In this document: positions 49,271 to 62,950 of the stretch, in pieces
How positions within the stretch are numbered: the stretch's first letter is position 1
Layout of the letters: every line of letters begins with the position of its first letter
DNA from: Lysobacter silvisoli
GTDB taxonomy: Bacteria > Pseudomonadota > Gammaproteobacteria > Xanthomonadales > Xanthomonadaceae
DNA length: 64,000 bases
NCBI RefSeq assembly: GCF_003382365.1
Contig: NZ_QTSU01000002.1
Coordinates: forward strand, 620,001 to 684,000
Reading direction: 5' to 3'
Position numbers and translations under genes: made by a program
Notes under the pieces: generated by a model
Seen by the model: only the letters and a program-made list of their open reading frames with translations
What the model was told of the DNA's origin: nothing
Databases searched by the model: none

Positions 49271-49954
49271 TCAGGCGGCGAAGCGTCGCGACATCCAGTC
49301 GCCGAGGTCGCGGATCTGCTCGGCGCAGACCTGATGGGCCATGGGATAGGCGTGCCAGTCCGGGGTCAGGCCCAGCTCGCGCAGCTTGGCCGCGCTGGCC
49401 ATGCCGGCGGCGTAGGGCACCACCGGATCGTACTGGCCGTGGGCCATGAACAAGGGCTGCTTGCGCGAGGCCGGGGTGGCTTCGCCGACCAGCCGCTGCG
49501 GCATCGGCAGATAGGTCGACAACGCGATCAGACCGCCCAGCGGCGTTGGCCGGCGCAGGCCGGTGGCCAGCGCGATCGCGCCGCCTTGCGAGAAGCCGGC
49601 CAGCAGCACGCGCTCGGCCGCGATGCCGCGCTGCGCCTCGCGCGCGATCAGCGCCTCGACCTGGGTCACCGACTCGTCCACGCCGGTTTCGTCGGCGCGG
49701 TTGTTGAGATCGCTGAAGTCGCGGATGTCGTACCAGGCACGCATGCGCACGCCGTTGTTGATCGTCACCGGACGCACCGGCGCGTGCGGGAACACGAAGC
49801 GCAGGGCCGGCCAGTCGGCGCGGCGCAGCTCGGGCACGATGGGCACGAAGTCGTTGCCGTCGGCGCCCAGGCCGTGCAACCACAGCACGGACCAGGACGG
49901 CGCGGGGCCGGTTTCGTGTTCGATGGCGTCCAACAGGGGGGCGGCGGTGGTCAT
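49271..49954 (-). CDS. Carboxylesterase/phospholipase (alpha/beta hydrolase, YpfH/EstB-like)
   Basis: A 227-residue hydrolase. The strand segment VLWLHGLGADGNDFVPIVPE (about 23-42), the nucleophile GFSQGGAIAL (about 119-128), Asp in HGQYDPVVPYAAG and His in YPMAHQVCAEQI make the full triad. This is the family of small carboxylesterases and lysophospholipases (EstB, ApeII-like). It is a cytoplasmic enzyme with no signal peptide. It lies 2 bp from algZ on the same strand and may be co-transcribed. Confidence 0.92.
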   Translation of the reverse strand: MTTAAPLLDAIEHETGPAPSWSVLWLHGLGADGNDFVPIVPELRRADWPALRFVFPHAPVRPVTINNGVRMRAWYDIRDFSDLNNRADETGVDESVTQVEALIAREAQRGIAAERVLLAGFSQGGAIALATGLRRPTPLGGLIALSTYLPMPQRLVGEATPASRKQPLFMAHGQYDPVVPYAAGMASAAKLRELGLTPDWHAYPMAHQVCAEQIRDLGDWMSRRFAA

Positions 49955-50017
49955 CGCCGCATTGTGCGCTGCCGGCCCGGCCAGCCGCCAGCGCCGGCCG
50001 CCGCGAGCGGCGCCGGC

Positions 50018-50962
50018 TCAGCCCTTGGGCAGGCGGAAGGTCAGCGTGCGCACGGTGGACACGCGCTCGCCGCCGGCCTCGAAGCGCCAGCGCGACACCG
50101 CGGCCAGCGCGGCCTCGTCGAATACGCCCGGCGGCGTCGACGACACCAGGGTGGGCGCGCTCACGCTGCCGTCGGGCTGGATGGTGAAGGCGATCCGCAC
50201 GCTGCCTTCGATGCGGCGGTTGAACGCGCTGAGCGGATAGCGCGGCGGCGAATCGTTGAGCAGGCGCGGCAGCGGCCGCGCTGGGGCCGGGGCGCGCGCG
50301 ACCGGTGCACTGGGCGGCGGCGCGACGGGCTCGGCCGAGGGCGGCGGCGCTTGCGGCGGCGCCGCCGCGGCGACAACAGGCGGCGCTGCGACCGGTGCGG
50401 CAGCGGTCGGCGCGGCCGCTGCGGTGCGCGCTGCCGCGGCGCGCGCTTCGGCCTGCGCGCGCTGCAGGGCCTGGCGCTCGCCTTCGGCCTGCAACTGGGC
50501 CACGCGCGCGGCCTGGGCCTGGTGCGCGCCTTGCAGTTGCTCGCGCAGGCGCGGCAGCGCCGGCGCTTGCGCGTCGGTGCGCGCGAGCAGGTCCAGCAAG
50601 CGCTGCGCCTCGCTCAGGTCGGCCTCGGCCAACGCGCGTTCGGCGGCGATCAGCACGTAGGGCTGCAACTCCTGCAATGCCGCGGCCACGGCGGCCTCTT
50701 CGTGGCCGCGCTCGCGCAGGGCCAGGTAGTACTCCACGGCGTTGTCGCCGGCCGGCGCGACCAGGCGCTGCGCCTGCAGCGCGGCGTCGGCGCGCAAGCG
50801 CAGGCGTTCGCCGTCGGTTTCGACGACGGCCGGCGGCGGTGCCGTTGCCGGCGTTGCGGCGGCGGCCGGTGCCGCGTCCTGCGCCGGCGGCGCCTGCTGC
50901 GGCGTGCACGCCGACAAGCCGCCCAGCAACGCCAGGGTCGCGACCACGCGTACCCGATTCAT
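50018..50962 (-). CDS. TonB C-terminal-domain lipoprotein
   Basis: A 314-residue protein. The lipobox is LLGGLSAC (about Cys19). A Pro/Ala-rich stretch, a helical coiled region (about 75-185 with many Ala/Gln/Arg), another Pro/Ala linker and a C-terminal TonB-like domain follow: PPRYPLSAFNRRIEGSVRIA, FTIQPDGSVSAPTLVSSTPP and VFDEAALAAVSRWRFEAGG. The TonB domain is typical of energy transducers, but here the N-terminus is a lipobox rather than an inner-membrane helix, so it is unlikely to work in the usual ExbBD complex. Its role is unclear. Start ATG at 50962. Confidence 0.85.
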   Translation of the reverse strand: MNRVRVVATLALLGGLSACTPQQAPPAQDAAPAAAATPATAPPPAVVETDGERLRLRADAALQAQRLVAPAGDNAVEYYLALRERGHEEAAVAAALQELQPYVLIAAERALAEADLSEAQRLLDLLARTDAQAPALPRLREQLQGAHQAQAARVAQLQAEGERQALQRAQAEARAAAARTAAAAPTAAAPVAAPPVVAAAAPPQAPPPSAEPVAPPPSAPVARAPAPARPLPRLLNDSPPRYPLSAFNRRIEGSVRIAFTIQPDGSVSAPTLVSSTPPGVFDEAALAAVSRWRFEAGGERVSTVRTLTFRLPKG

Positions 50963-51092
50963 ACCCACGCCCCCTGTAGACGAGGTGCGCAGTCTGACCG
51001 GCGCATGTGACGGCGATGCGGCATGTACCGATGCTGACGCGCGGCGGCGATGCAATTGTGTATCGCCGCGCCCGCTCCGTACCCTAGGCGCC

Positions 51093-51455
51093 ATGTCCGC
51101 CCTGCCGCCCCTGTCCGCCGTGCTGCGCTGCCTGTTGTTCGGGCTGCTGATCGCGCTGGCCGTGGTGCGGCCGGTGCTGGCGTTTTCGGACGAGGCGCTG
51201 GAGCTGTCGCACAGCATGGCCGCGATCGACGCGCAGGCGCAGGACCATCCGCCGTCCGAACCCGGCGACGACCAGCAGGGCGATTGCGACCCGCGCTGGC
51301 ACCTGAGCCATTGCTGCGGCCTGCAGGCCGCGCTGTTGCCGGCGCTGGCGTTCGCCGCGCCGGCGCTGCCCGCGCCCGCCGTGCAGGCGCGCGCGCCGGG
51401 CGAGTTCGTGCCCGCGCCCACCGCCACTCCGTTCCGCCCGCCCATCTCCGCCTGA
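51093..51455 (+). CDS. Small exported Cys/His-rich protein upstream of czcCBA (CzcI-like)
   Basis: A 120-residue protein with a signal peptide (LLFGLLIALAVVRPVLA). The mature part has a short acidic segment and a metal-binding-like cluster CDPRWHLSHCC (Cys65, His70, His73, Cys74, Cys75), followed by a Pro/Ala-rich tail. Proteins of this size, layout and position are often annotated CzcI, a periplasmic regulator or sensor of the czc system; identity here rests on context. The ATG at 51093 is divergent from the TonB-like lipoprotein. Confidence 0.68.
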   Translation: MSALPPLSAVLRCLLFGLLIALAVVRPVLAFSDEALELSHSMAAIDAQAQDHPPSEPGDDQQGDCDPRWHLSHCCGLQAALLPALAFAAPALPAPAVQARAPGEFVPAPTATPFRPPISA

Positions 51456-51536
51456 TCGCGACGCCGGCGTCTGCCGGCTCCACGCCGCGCGGCCGCGTGC
51501 CGCCGCGGCGCCCTGTCCGATTGCGGAGACTTCCCC

Positions 51537-52834
51537 ATGTGGTTGCGTCCGGCGGCTTCGGCCGTCCTGACCGCCGCGCTGTGCGTTGCGACGCCGGCGC
51601 GGGCGGCTAACGTTCCTGTTGCAACATCCGCCGCGCCTGCCCCAGCGCGGTTCACCCTCGACGATGCCTACGCGCGCATCGGCCAGGCCCATCCCGATCT
51701 GCGCCTGTTCGCCGGCCAACGCCGGGTGCTGGAAGCGCAGCGCGACGCGCAGTCGCAGCGCCCGCCCTGGACCCTGGGCGTAGCGGTCGACAACGCGCTG
51801 GGCAGCGGCGCGCTCAGCGGCTTCAAGGGCGCCGAGGTCAGCCTGAGCCTGGCCTCGGTGTTCGAACGCGGCGGCAAGCTGGACGCGCGCCGCGCGCTGG
51901 CGCAAAGCAATATCGACGCGCTGGCGGTGGAGCGCGAAAGCCGGCGCCTGGACCTGCTGGCCGAGGCCGCGCGCCGCTACCTGGCCATCGTCGCCGCGCA
52001 GCAGCGCATCGAACTGGCCGAATTCGACATCGGCCAGCGCAAGCGCAGCGTCGCCGCCGCGCGCGTGCGCCTGCAGGCCGGCGCCTCGCCCGAGTCCGGC
52101 CTGCTCACCGCGCAGGCCGCGCTGGCGCGCGCCGAACTCGACCGCAGCCGCGGCGAGCAAAGCCTGCTGGCCGCGCGCCAGCACCTGGCCGCGCTGTGGG
52201 GCGAACGCGATCCCGGCTTCGCCCAGGTCGCCGGCGACGCCTACGCGCTGCCTGCGATCCAGGACGCGGCCGCGCTGGCCGCCCTGCTCGACCGCACGCC
52301 CGAACTCGAACGCTTCGTGCAGGCCCGGCGCATCGGCGAGGCGCGCGTGCGCCTGGCGCGCAGCCAAGCCAGCGCCGACCTGGGCTGGCAAGTGGGCGTG
52401 ATCCGCCAGCAGGACAGCCGCGATACCGCCCTGCTCGGCGCGGTGTCGATGCCGCTGGGCCAGCGCGCGCGCGCCGAACCCGAGATTCGCGGCGCCGAAG
52501 CGGCGCTGGCGGTGCTGGAGACCGAACGCGAAGCCAAGGGCCTGTCGCTGTACTCCACCCTGGTCGAAGCGCACGGCCGCTACCGCGTCGCCGCGCTGGA
52601 AGTGCAGCGGCTGGGCCAGGACGTGCTGCCGCGCCTGCGCCGTGCCGAAGCCGCCGCCGACACCGCCTACCGCGCCGGCGCGATCAGCTACCTGGAACTG
52701 GCGATGCTGCAGGCCGAAAGCGTGGCCGTGCGCCAGCAACGGCTGGACGCCGCCGTGGACGCGCAGCTGGCCCTGATCGAACTGCAGCGCCTGACCGGCG
52801 AATCCTTCCTAGCCCCCGCCCCCGGAGCCACGCC

Positions 52835-52838
<4 letters not shown>
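51537..52838 (+). CDS. czcC: Heavy-metal efflux outer-membrane factor, CzcC-like (TolC family)
   Basis: A 433-residue outer-membrane factor with an Ala-rich signal region (LTAALCVATPARA). It has the OEP repeat pattern LDDAYARIGQAHPDLRLFAG and two long coiled hairpins with LAEAARRYLAIVAAQQRIEL and VRLQAGASPESGLLTAQAA. It forms the trimeric exit duct for the CzcCBA pump. Its stop overlaps the czcB start (ATGA). Confidence 0.92.
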
Positions 52839-57092
<4,254 letters not shown>

Positions 57093-57151
57093 CGCGCATC
57101 CGCGGCGGGTCGCGCGCAGGCGCGGCCCGCCGCCGCAACCGGAGCATCGAC

Positions 57152-58036
57152 ATGGGCAGCGGACACGAGCACGGCCGCAGGGCGATCCGCCACGAGCGCC
57201 CGCTGTGGTGGGCGCTGGGGCTGACCGGCGGCTTCCTGATCGCCGAGGTGATCGGCGCTTTCCTCACCAACAGCCTGGCGCTGCTGTCGGACGCCGCGCA
57301 CATGGGCACCGATACCCTGGCGCTGATGATTGCGCTGACCGCCGTGCGGCTGAGCCGCAAACCGCCCGACGCCAAGCGCAGCTACGGCTACGCGCGCATG
57401 GAAGCGCTGGGCGCCATGGCCAACGGCCTGCTGCTGTTCGCGGTGGCAGCCTACATCCTGTGGGAAGCGATCGGCCGCTACGGCCAGCCGCTGCAGATCG
57501 CCACCGGCGGCATGCTCGCCATCGCCGCGCTGGGCCTGGCGGTGAACCTGGTCGCCATGCGCCTGCTCAAGGCCGGCAGCGGCGAAAGCCTGAACATGAA
57601 AGGCGCCTACCTGGAAGTCTGGAGCGACATGCTGGGCTCGGTGGCGGTGATCGCCGGCGCCATCGCCATCCGTTTCACCGGCTGGACCTGGATCGACCCG
57701 ACCCTGGCGGTGCTGATCGGCCTATGGGTGCTGCCACGCACCTGGACCTTGCTGCGCGAGGCCGGCAACGTGCTCATGGAAGGCGTGCCGGCGAGCGTGG
57801 ACCTGAACGAAATACGCGCACTGCTGAGCGCCGCACCCGGCGTGCGCGAAGTGCACGACCTGCACGTGTGGTCGCTGGGCTCGGACACGCCGGCCTTGAG
57901 CGCGCATCTGGTGGTGGCCGCCGACACGGATGCGGACGCCTTGCGCCGCCAACTGACGCAGCAGCTCGATGAGCGCTGGGGCATCGAGCACTGCACTTTG
58001 CAGATCGAGAACCAGGCTTGCGACGTGAGGCATTGA
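57152..58036 (+). CDS. czcD: Cation diffusion facilitator (CzcD-like)
   Basis: A 294-residue CDF transporter with six helices. The helix-2 metal motif is SDAAHMGTD (His/Asp pair). The helix-5 motif reads AYLEVWSDMLGS, with Glu where most CzcD/ZitB proteins have His, before the conserved Asp. The C-terminal cytoplasmic domain has VREVHDLHVWSLGSD. It exchanges Zn/Cd/Co for protons across the inner membrane and supplies the periplasm for CzcCBA. The ATG at 57152 has a GGAG ribosome site. Confidence 0.92.
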   Translation: MGSGHEHGRRAIRHERPLWWALGLTGGFLIAEVIGAFLTNSLALLSDAAHMGTDTLALMIALTAVRLSRKPPDAKRSYGYARMEALGAMANGLLLFAVAAYILWEAIGRYGQPLQIATGGMLAIAALGLAVNLVAMRLLKAGSGESLNMKGAYLEVWSDMLGSVAVIAGAIAIRFTGWTWIDPTLAVLIGLWVLPRTWTLLREAGNVLMEGVPASVDLNEIRALLSAAPGVREVHDLHVWSLGSDTPALSAHLVVAADTDADALRRQLTQQLDERWGIEHCTLQIENQACDVRH

Positions 58037-58041
58037 GGGGC

Positions 58042-58147
58042 GGCCCTCACCCCAACCCCTCTCCCGCAAGCGGGAGAGGGGCTAAAGCAGCAGCGGCGTC
58101 GGATGCATCCCCTCTCCCGCTTGCGGGAGAGGGCTAGGGTGAGGGGA
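58042..58147. repeat. Inverted repeat of the CCCTCACCCC...CTCTCCCGC family
   Basis: Arms CCCCTCTCCCGCAAGCGGGA (from about 58057) and CCCCTCTCCCGCTTGCGGGA (from about 58109), each a hairpin, are framed by CCCTCACCCC at one end and GGGTGAGGGG at the other. It lies just after the CDF gene and may stop or stabilise its mRNA. It is a typical xanthomonad dispersed element. Confidence 0.8.
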
Positions 58148-58521
58148 TGAGCGCAGCGAATGCTCTTGATCCCCGCTCGAACCCCGAACTCGCCGTCCCA
58201 AATGAAGACCCGAAGAGCCTGCCCCCGCGAAGGCGGGGGGCGGCGCACAGGAAGTGCGCCGTTTTTCGCTGGCACAGGGATGTGCCATCGAAAAATCCCC
58301 GCGCCCTCACCGCTCTCGCAAGGGCGCTCTGGCGTAGCGTTTTTCTTTGGTTACTTTCTTTTGACGCTTATCAAAAGAAAGTGACCCGGCCGCTTGCGGA
58401 CGGAAGCTGTTGCTGTTGCTCCTAAGAGCCAAAGCAAATCCCCCTCAATTCCCCTTTTCCAAAGGGGGAAGACAGGCAAAGGGGGAAGCAGAAAGGCAGA
58501 CTTAGCCGCAGCAAGGCACGT
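58148..58521. repeat. Gene-free stretch with several dispersed repeats, including a large hairpin
   Basis: A region of about 370 bp with no supportable gene. It contains CCCCCGCGAAGGCGGGGG (about 58220), a duplicated GTGCGCCGTTTTTCGCTGGC-type phrase, and a strong hairpin GGTTACTTTCTTTTGA / TCAAAAGAAAGTGACC (58349-58364 and 58371-58386, one G-T mismatch). A truncated copy of the AAATCCCCC repeat (58435-58476) follows. The hairpin has a flanking T-rich side and could terminate transcription. Confidence 0.7.
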
Positions 58522-59091
58522 TCAAGCGTCAGGACAAGGCCCACCCGCATCCGCCCACGTCTTGAACGCCGCCACGAACTCCGCATGCGCCACCGGCACC
58601 GGCTTGCGCTCCCCACCCGGCTCCCACCCCCACAGCACCAGCTTGTCCTCGCTGACGTGCTTGAGCAGCGCCGCGAAATCGCGGCCGCCATTGCTCTTCT
58701 TGTCCTGGATCATTTCGCACAGCTGCTTCGGCGGCAGCCCGATCCAGGCCATCTTGTGGTCCGGCGGCGGCAGCTGCCAATGCGGCGCGCCCGGCGGCGC
58801 GTGCGGGCCGTAACTGGCCGGCAGGTTCTTCTCGCCGTGGCAGGTCGAGCACGGCAAGCCTGCCGCACCCTTGCCGTCAGGGCCGCGGACCACGCCCATC
58901 GCATGTGGCAGGCCGGAGTCGAACTGCAGCGGCTGGTCGCCGGGAATATGACAGTTCTGGCAGCGCGGGTGCTGGAACACCTGCTGCACGGTGGCGAATG
59001 CGGCCACGGCCTGCGCGCGTTGTTCCGGGCTGGGCCGCGGGCCGCAGGCGGCCAGCGCCAGGATCAGTCCGCCGAGTAGCACGATGCGCAT
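58522..59091 (-). CDS. Di-haem cytochrome c lipoprotein linked to the molybdenum enzyme
   Basis: A 189-residue protein with a lipobox (ILALAAC) and two haem-c motifs, CQNCH and CSTCH, in the N-terminal two-thirds. The layout with [23 protein letters not shown] is common in the cytochromes that accompany isoquinoline-1-oxidoreductase-type enzymes. It should accept electrons from the molybdenum enzyme in the periplasm. It begins 10 bp after the large subunit gene stop. Confidence 0.88.
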   Translation of the reverse strand: MRIVLLGGLILALAACGPRPSPEQRAQAVAAFATVQQVFQHPRCQNCHIPGDQPLQFDSGLPHAMGVVRGPDGKGAAGLPCSTCHGEKNLPASYGPHAPPGAPHWQLPPPDHKMAWIGLPPKQLCEMIQDKKSNGGRDFAALLKHVSEDKLVLWGWEPGGERKPVPVAHAEFVAAFKTWADAGGPCPDA

Positions 59092-59101
59092 GGAATCCTC
59101 C

Positions 59102-61270
59102 TCAGGCCTTCAGCCGCAACGGCAGTTCGCGCAGGCGCTGCCCGGTCAGGGCGTACACCGCATTGGCCACCGCCGGCGCCACCGGCGCGGTGCCGGGCTC
59201 GCCGGCGCCGCCCATGCGCTCGGTACTGGGCACGATGTGGACCTCGACCACCGGCATTTCGTTGATCCGAAGCACGCGGTAGTCGTGATAGTTGGACTGC
59301 TGTACGCGGCCGTCCTGGAAACTCAACTCGCTGTGCAGCGCTGCGCCCAGACCGAAGGCGATGCCCGATTCCATCTGCGCACGCACGCCCTCCGGATTCA
59401 CCGCCACGCCGCAGTCGATCGCGCACACCACCTTGTGCACCCGGATCGCGCCGTTCTCCACCGACACCTCGGCGATCTGCGCCAGGAAACTGCCGAAAGA
59501 CTCGTGCACCGCCACGCCGCGCCCGCGCCCCTTCTCCACCGGCGAACCCCAGCCGGCTTTTTCCGCCGCCAGATTCAGCGCCGCCAGATGGCGCGGATGC
59601 GCCTTGAGCAACGCGCGCCGGTATTCGACCGGGTCCTTGCCCGCCGCATGCGCGAGCTCGTCGATCAGGCTTTCCATGACGAAAGCGTTGTAGCTGTGGC
59701 CGACCGAGCGCCACCACAGCACCGGTATGCCGGTCTTGGGCGAATGCAGCTCCACCCGGTGATTCGGCAGATCCTTGACGTAGGGCGAGTCGGCCACGCC
59801 CTCGACCGAGGTCGCGTCGACGCCGTTCTTGACCATCATCGCCTCGAACGGCGTGCCCATGATGATCGACTGCCCGACCATGCGGTGCTGCCAGGCCACC
59901 GGATAGCCTTCCGCATCCACCGCCACGCGCGCCTGCTGCAGGTACATCGGCCGGTAATAGCCGCCGCGCACGTCGTCCTCGCGCGACCACACCGTCTTGA
60001 CCGGCTTGCCCGCGGCCTTGGCCACCTGCACCGCTTCGGACACGAAGTCCGAGGTGGGCGTGGCGCGCCGGCCGAAGCCGCCGCCCAGGAACAGGGTGTG
60101 GATACGCACCTGCTCGGGCTTGAGCCCGAGGATGCCGGCGGCGACCTGCTGGTCCACGGTCTGGAACTGGGTGCCGGTCCAGATGTCGCAGCCGCTGGCG
60201 TCGATCTTGACCGTGCAGTTCAAGGGTTCCATCGGCGCGTGCGCCAGATAGGGCACGTTGTACTCGGCGTCCACGGTCTTGCCGGCCTTGGCCAGCGCAG
60301 CAGCGGCGTCGCCGGCCTGCGCGGCCACCGCGCCCGGCGTGGCGGCGAGCTTGCGGAATTCCTCGCGCAGCTTGGCCGTGTCCAGGCCCGCGTTCGGGCC
60401 TAGGTCCCATTCCACTTTCAGCGCATCGCGGCCGAGCTTGGCCGCCCAGTAGTGATCGGCGACCACGGCCACGCCGGTGGGCACCTGGACCACATCGCGC
60501 ACGCCGGCCACGGCCTTGGCCGCGCTGGCATCGAAGGATTTGACCGTGCCGCCGAACACCGGCGGGCGCGCCACCACTGCGGTCAGCAGGCCCTCGAACT
60601 GCACGTCCATGCCGAACTTCGCCTTGCCGGTGATCTTCTCCGGCGTGTCCAGGCGCTTGGTCGGCTTGCCGATGATCTTCCAGTCCTTGGCGTCCTTGAG
60701 CGCGGCTGCGGCCGCCGGCGCGGGCAGCTTGGCCGCCTCGGCGGCGAGCTCGCCGTAGCGCGCGCTCTTGCCGCCGCCGCTGGCCACGCCGTTGGCGGTG
60801 GTCACCTCGGTCGCGGGCACGCCGAAGCGTTGCGCCGCGGCCTGCACCAGCAACGCGCGTGCGGTCGCACCGGCCTGGCGGTAGCGGTCGAACTCCGACC
60901 AGATGCTGGTGGAGCCGCCGGTCATCTGCGCGCCGAACGCGGTGTGCGCATACGCGGGCGCGGCCGGCGCGTGCTCGACCCGGATCTTGGACCAGTCCGC
61001 GTCCAGTTCCTCGGCGATCAGCATGGCCAGGCCGGTCCAGATGCCCTGGCCCATTTCCGAATGCGCGAGCAACACGGTCACGCTGTCGTCTTCGCCGATG
61101 CGCACGAAGGCGTTGGGCACGAACGGCGCGGCGGCGGCCGCAGCGGCCGCGGGTTCGGCCATGGCGAAACGGCGCGCGCCGGGAATCAGGAAACCGACCA
61201 CCAGTCCGCCGCCGGCCAGCGCACCGGCCTTGAGGAACTGGCGTCGTGTAGCGAGGGGCGTTGCGTTCAC
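59102..61270 (-). CDS. iorB: Molybdenum hydroxylase large subunit, isoquinoline 1-oxidoreductase beta-like
   Basis: A 722-residue xanthine dehydrogenase-family protein. A Tat signal ([20 protein letters not shown]) indicates export in folded form. Catalytic parts include [20 protein letters not shown] (Moco binding) and the C-terminal [20 protein letters not shown] with the conserved active-site Glu in GEPG. It hydroxylates N-heteroaromatics or oxidises aldehydes; the true substrate is unknown. It works with the 2Fe-2S subunit (61332-61787) and the cytochrome. The start at 61270 gives the Tat signal. Confidence 0.93.
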   Translation of the reverse strand: MNATPLATRRQFLKAGALAGGGLVVGFLIPGARRFAMAEPAAAAAAAAPFVPNAFVRIGEDDSVTVLLAHSEMGQGIWTGLAMLIAEELDADWSKIRVEHAPAAPAYAHTAFGAQMTGGSTSIWSEFDRYRQAGATARALLVQAAAQRFGVPATEVTTANGVASGGGKSARYGELAAEAAKLPAPAAAAALKDAKDWKIIGKPTKRLDTPEKITGKAKFGMDVQFEGLLTAVVARPPVFGGTVKSFDASAAKAVAGVRDVVQVPTGVAVVADHYWAAKLGRDALKVEWDLGPNAGLDTAKLREEFRKLAATPGAVAAQAGDAAAALAKAGKTVDAEYNVPYLAHAPMEPLNCTVKIDASGCDIWTGTQFQTVDQQVAAGILGLKPEQVRIHTLFLGGGFGRRATPTSDFVSEAVQVAKAAGKPVKTVWSREDDVRGGYYRPMYLQQARVAVDAEGYPVAWQHRMVGQSIIMGTPFEAMMVKNGVDATSVEGVADSPYVKDLPNHRVELHSPKTGIPVLWWRSVGHSYNAFVMESLIDELAHAAGKDPVEYRRALLKAHPRHLAALNLAAEKAGWGSPVEKGRGRGVAVHESFGSFLAQIAEVSVENGAIRVHKVVCAIDCGVAVNPEGVRAQMESGIAFGLGAALHSELSFQDGRVQQSNYHDYRVLRINEMPVVEVHIVPSTERMGGAGEPGTAPVAPAVANAVYALTGQRLRELPLRLKA

Positions 61271-61331
61271 GGCAACCTCCGGGGTGACGCGCGGCTGCGC
61301 CTGCGCGGCGCGGCGGCGCGGTGTGCGTCTG

Positions 61332-61787
61332 TCAGGCCTTGCCCAATCCCGCCGCGCGCTTCACCGCCGCGCGGATGCGCGGGTAGGTGCCGCAGCGGCA
61401 GATGTTGCCGGCCAGGGCCTGGTCGATATCGGTGTCGGTGGGCGCGGGCACCTTGGCCAGCAGCGCGGCCGCGGACATGATCTGTCCGGACTGGCAGTAG
61501 CCGCACTGGACCACGTCCAGCTCGGCCCAGGCCTGCTGCACCGGGTGGCGGCCGTCGGGCGACAGGCCTTCGATGGTGACGATCTTCTGCCCTGCCACCG
61601 CCGATACCGGCGTCACGCAGGCACGGCGCGGGGCGCCGTCCACATGCACGGTGCAGGCGCCGCATTGGGCGATGCCGCAGCCGAACTTGGTCCCGGTGAG
61701 TTGCAGCAGATCGCGCAATGCCCACAACAGCGGCATGTCCGGCGGCGCGTCGATCTCGTGCTCGGCACCGTTGACGTGCAGTTTCAT
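61332..61787 (-). CDS. iorA: 2Fe-2S subunit of molybdenum hydroxylase, isoquinoline 1-oxidoreductase alpha-like
   Basis: A 151-residue protein with a plant-type [2Fe-2S] site ([21 protein letters not shown]) and a second helical-domain site ([10 protein letters not shown] and [10 protein letters not shown]). It relays electrons from the molybdopterin subunit to the cytochrome. The ATG at 61787 is the family start and an extension is not supported. It is followed 61 bp later by the large subunit gene, and is divergent from xdhC. Confidence 0.95.
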   Translation of the reverse strand: MKLHVNGAEHEIDAPPDMPLLWALRDLLQLTGTKFGCGIAQCGACTVHVDGAPRRACVTPVSAVAGQKIVTIEGLSPDGRHPVQQAWAELDVVQCGYCQSGQIMSAAALLAKVPAPTDTDIDQALAGNICRCGTYPRIRAAVKRAAGLGKA

Positions 61788-61945
61788 AGCGTCCCTCGCG
61801 GCGGCTGGGGAAGACCCAACATACGCCGGGACCGGGGCGCCCGCCAATGCCTAAAACGCCAGACCTGCGCCCGGCCGTCGGCGCGTTGCGCCGCGTCATG
61901 GACCGGCCCCATGATCGGGCTCTGCGCCGTGCCAGGGAACCCGCC

Positions 61946-62950
61946 GTGCCCGACAGTCCGTCCGCCGCGAACCCCGCTCCGTCCGCCGCCGGCGGCGTGC
62001 GCGGCATCCTCGAAGCCGCGGCGCGCGCGCAGCAGCGCGGCGACGCCGCGACCCTGGCGCTGGTGCTGGAAACCGAAGGCTCCACCTACGTCCACCCCGG
62101 CGCGGCCGCGCTGTTCGGCGCGCGCGAGGGCCAGGCCGGCTGGCTCAGCGGCGGCTGCATCGAACCGGAAATCGAAACCCTGGCCGCCACCGCCGCGCGC
62201 TACGGCCGGATCGAATGGATGGACATCGACACCCGCAACGACGAGGACTTGTTCGCCGGTTCCGCGGTCGGCTGCCGCGGCCGCCTGCGCCTGGCCCTGC
62301 TGCCGCTGGCGGGGCTGCGCGAATGGCCGGCGCTGGTCGACGAATGGCGGCGCGGCCACGGCGACCTGCGCCTGGAAATCCGCATCGACGGCGCGCTGCG
62401 CGCCGCCGTCGGCGACGAGCGCCAGCCGTGGACGTTCCCGGTCGCACGCCCGCCGTGGCTGGGGGCGGGCCCGAATTCGTGGATGCTGGAAATCGCGCGC
62501 CCGCCGTCGGTGCTGGTGTTCGGCGCCGGCCCCGAATCGCCGGCGCTGCTGCCGCTGCTGCGCACCTTGGGCTGGATGGTGACGTTAGTGGAACGGCGCG
62601 AACGCTGGCAGGCGCATGCCGCGCTGGCCGACACCGCGCTCGCGCGCTCGCCTGCGCAAGCGCTCGCCACCGCACGCCCGCACGACGCCGCGCTGGTCAT
62701 GCACCACCACTTCGAACTCGACCGCGAAGCGCTGGAGGCGTTGGCGTCCAGCGCGATCGGCTACATCGGCCTGCTCGGCCCTGCGCGCCGCCGCGACGAT
62801 CTGTTCCAGGTGCTGCCCGAGGACGCACGTGCGGCGCTGGCGCCGCGGCTGCAGTCGCCGATCGGCCTGCGCCTGGGCGGCGACGGTCCCGAAGCGATCG
62901 CCCTGAGCATCGCCGCGCAGTTGCAGGCGCGACGGCACGCGGCGGCATGA
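61946..62950 (+). CDS. xdhC: XdhC-family molybdenum-cofactor insertion protein
   Basis: A 334-residue protein from the GTG at 61946, chosen for its AGGGA ribosome site and for a shorter N-terminus; the open frame also allows an ATG at 61847. The N-terminal domain has GGVRGILEAAARAQQRGDA, then ALVLETEGSTYVHPGAA and WLSGGCIEPEIE (XdhC_CoxI). The C-terminal Rossmann part has SVLVFGAGPESPALLPLLRT and the SAIGYIGLLGPARRRDDLF segment. XdhC matures and inserts sulfurated Moco into xanthine-dehydrogenase-type enzymes. It is placed head-to-head with the iorAB genes that need it. Confidence 0.88.
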   Translation: MPDSPSAANPAPSAAGGVRGILEAAARAQQRGDAATLALVLETEGSTYVHPGAAALFGAREGQAGWLSGGCIEPEIETLAATAARYGRIEWMDIDTRNDEDLFAGSAVGCRGRLRLALLPLAGLREWPALVDEWRRGHGDLRLEIRIDGALRAAVGDERQPWTFPVARPPWLGAGPNSWMLEIARPPSVLVFGAGPESPALLPLLRTLGWMVTLVERRERWQAHAALADTALARSPAQALATARPHDAALVMHHHFELDREALEALASSAIGYIGLLGPARRRDDLFQVLPEDARAALAPRLQSPIGLRLGGDGPEAIALSIAAQLQARRHAAA

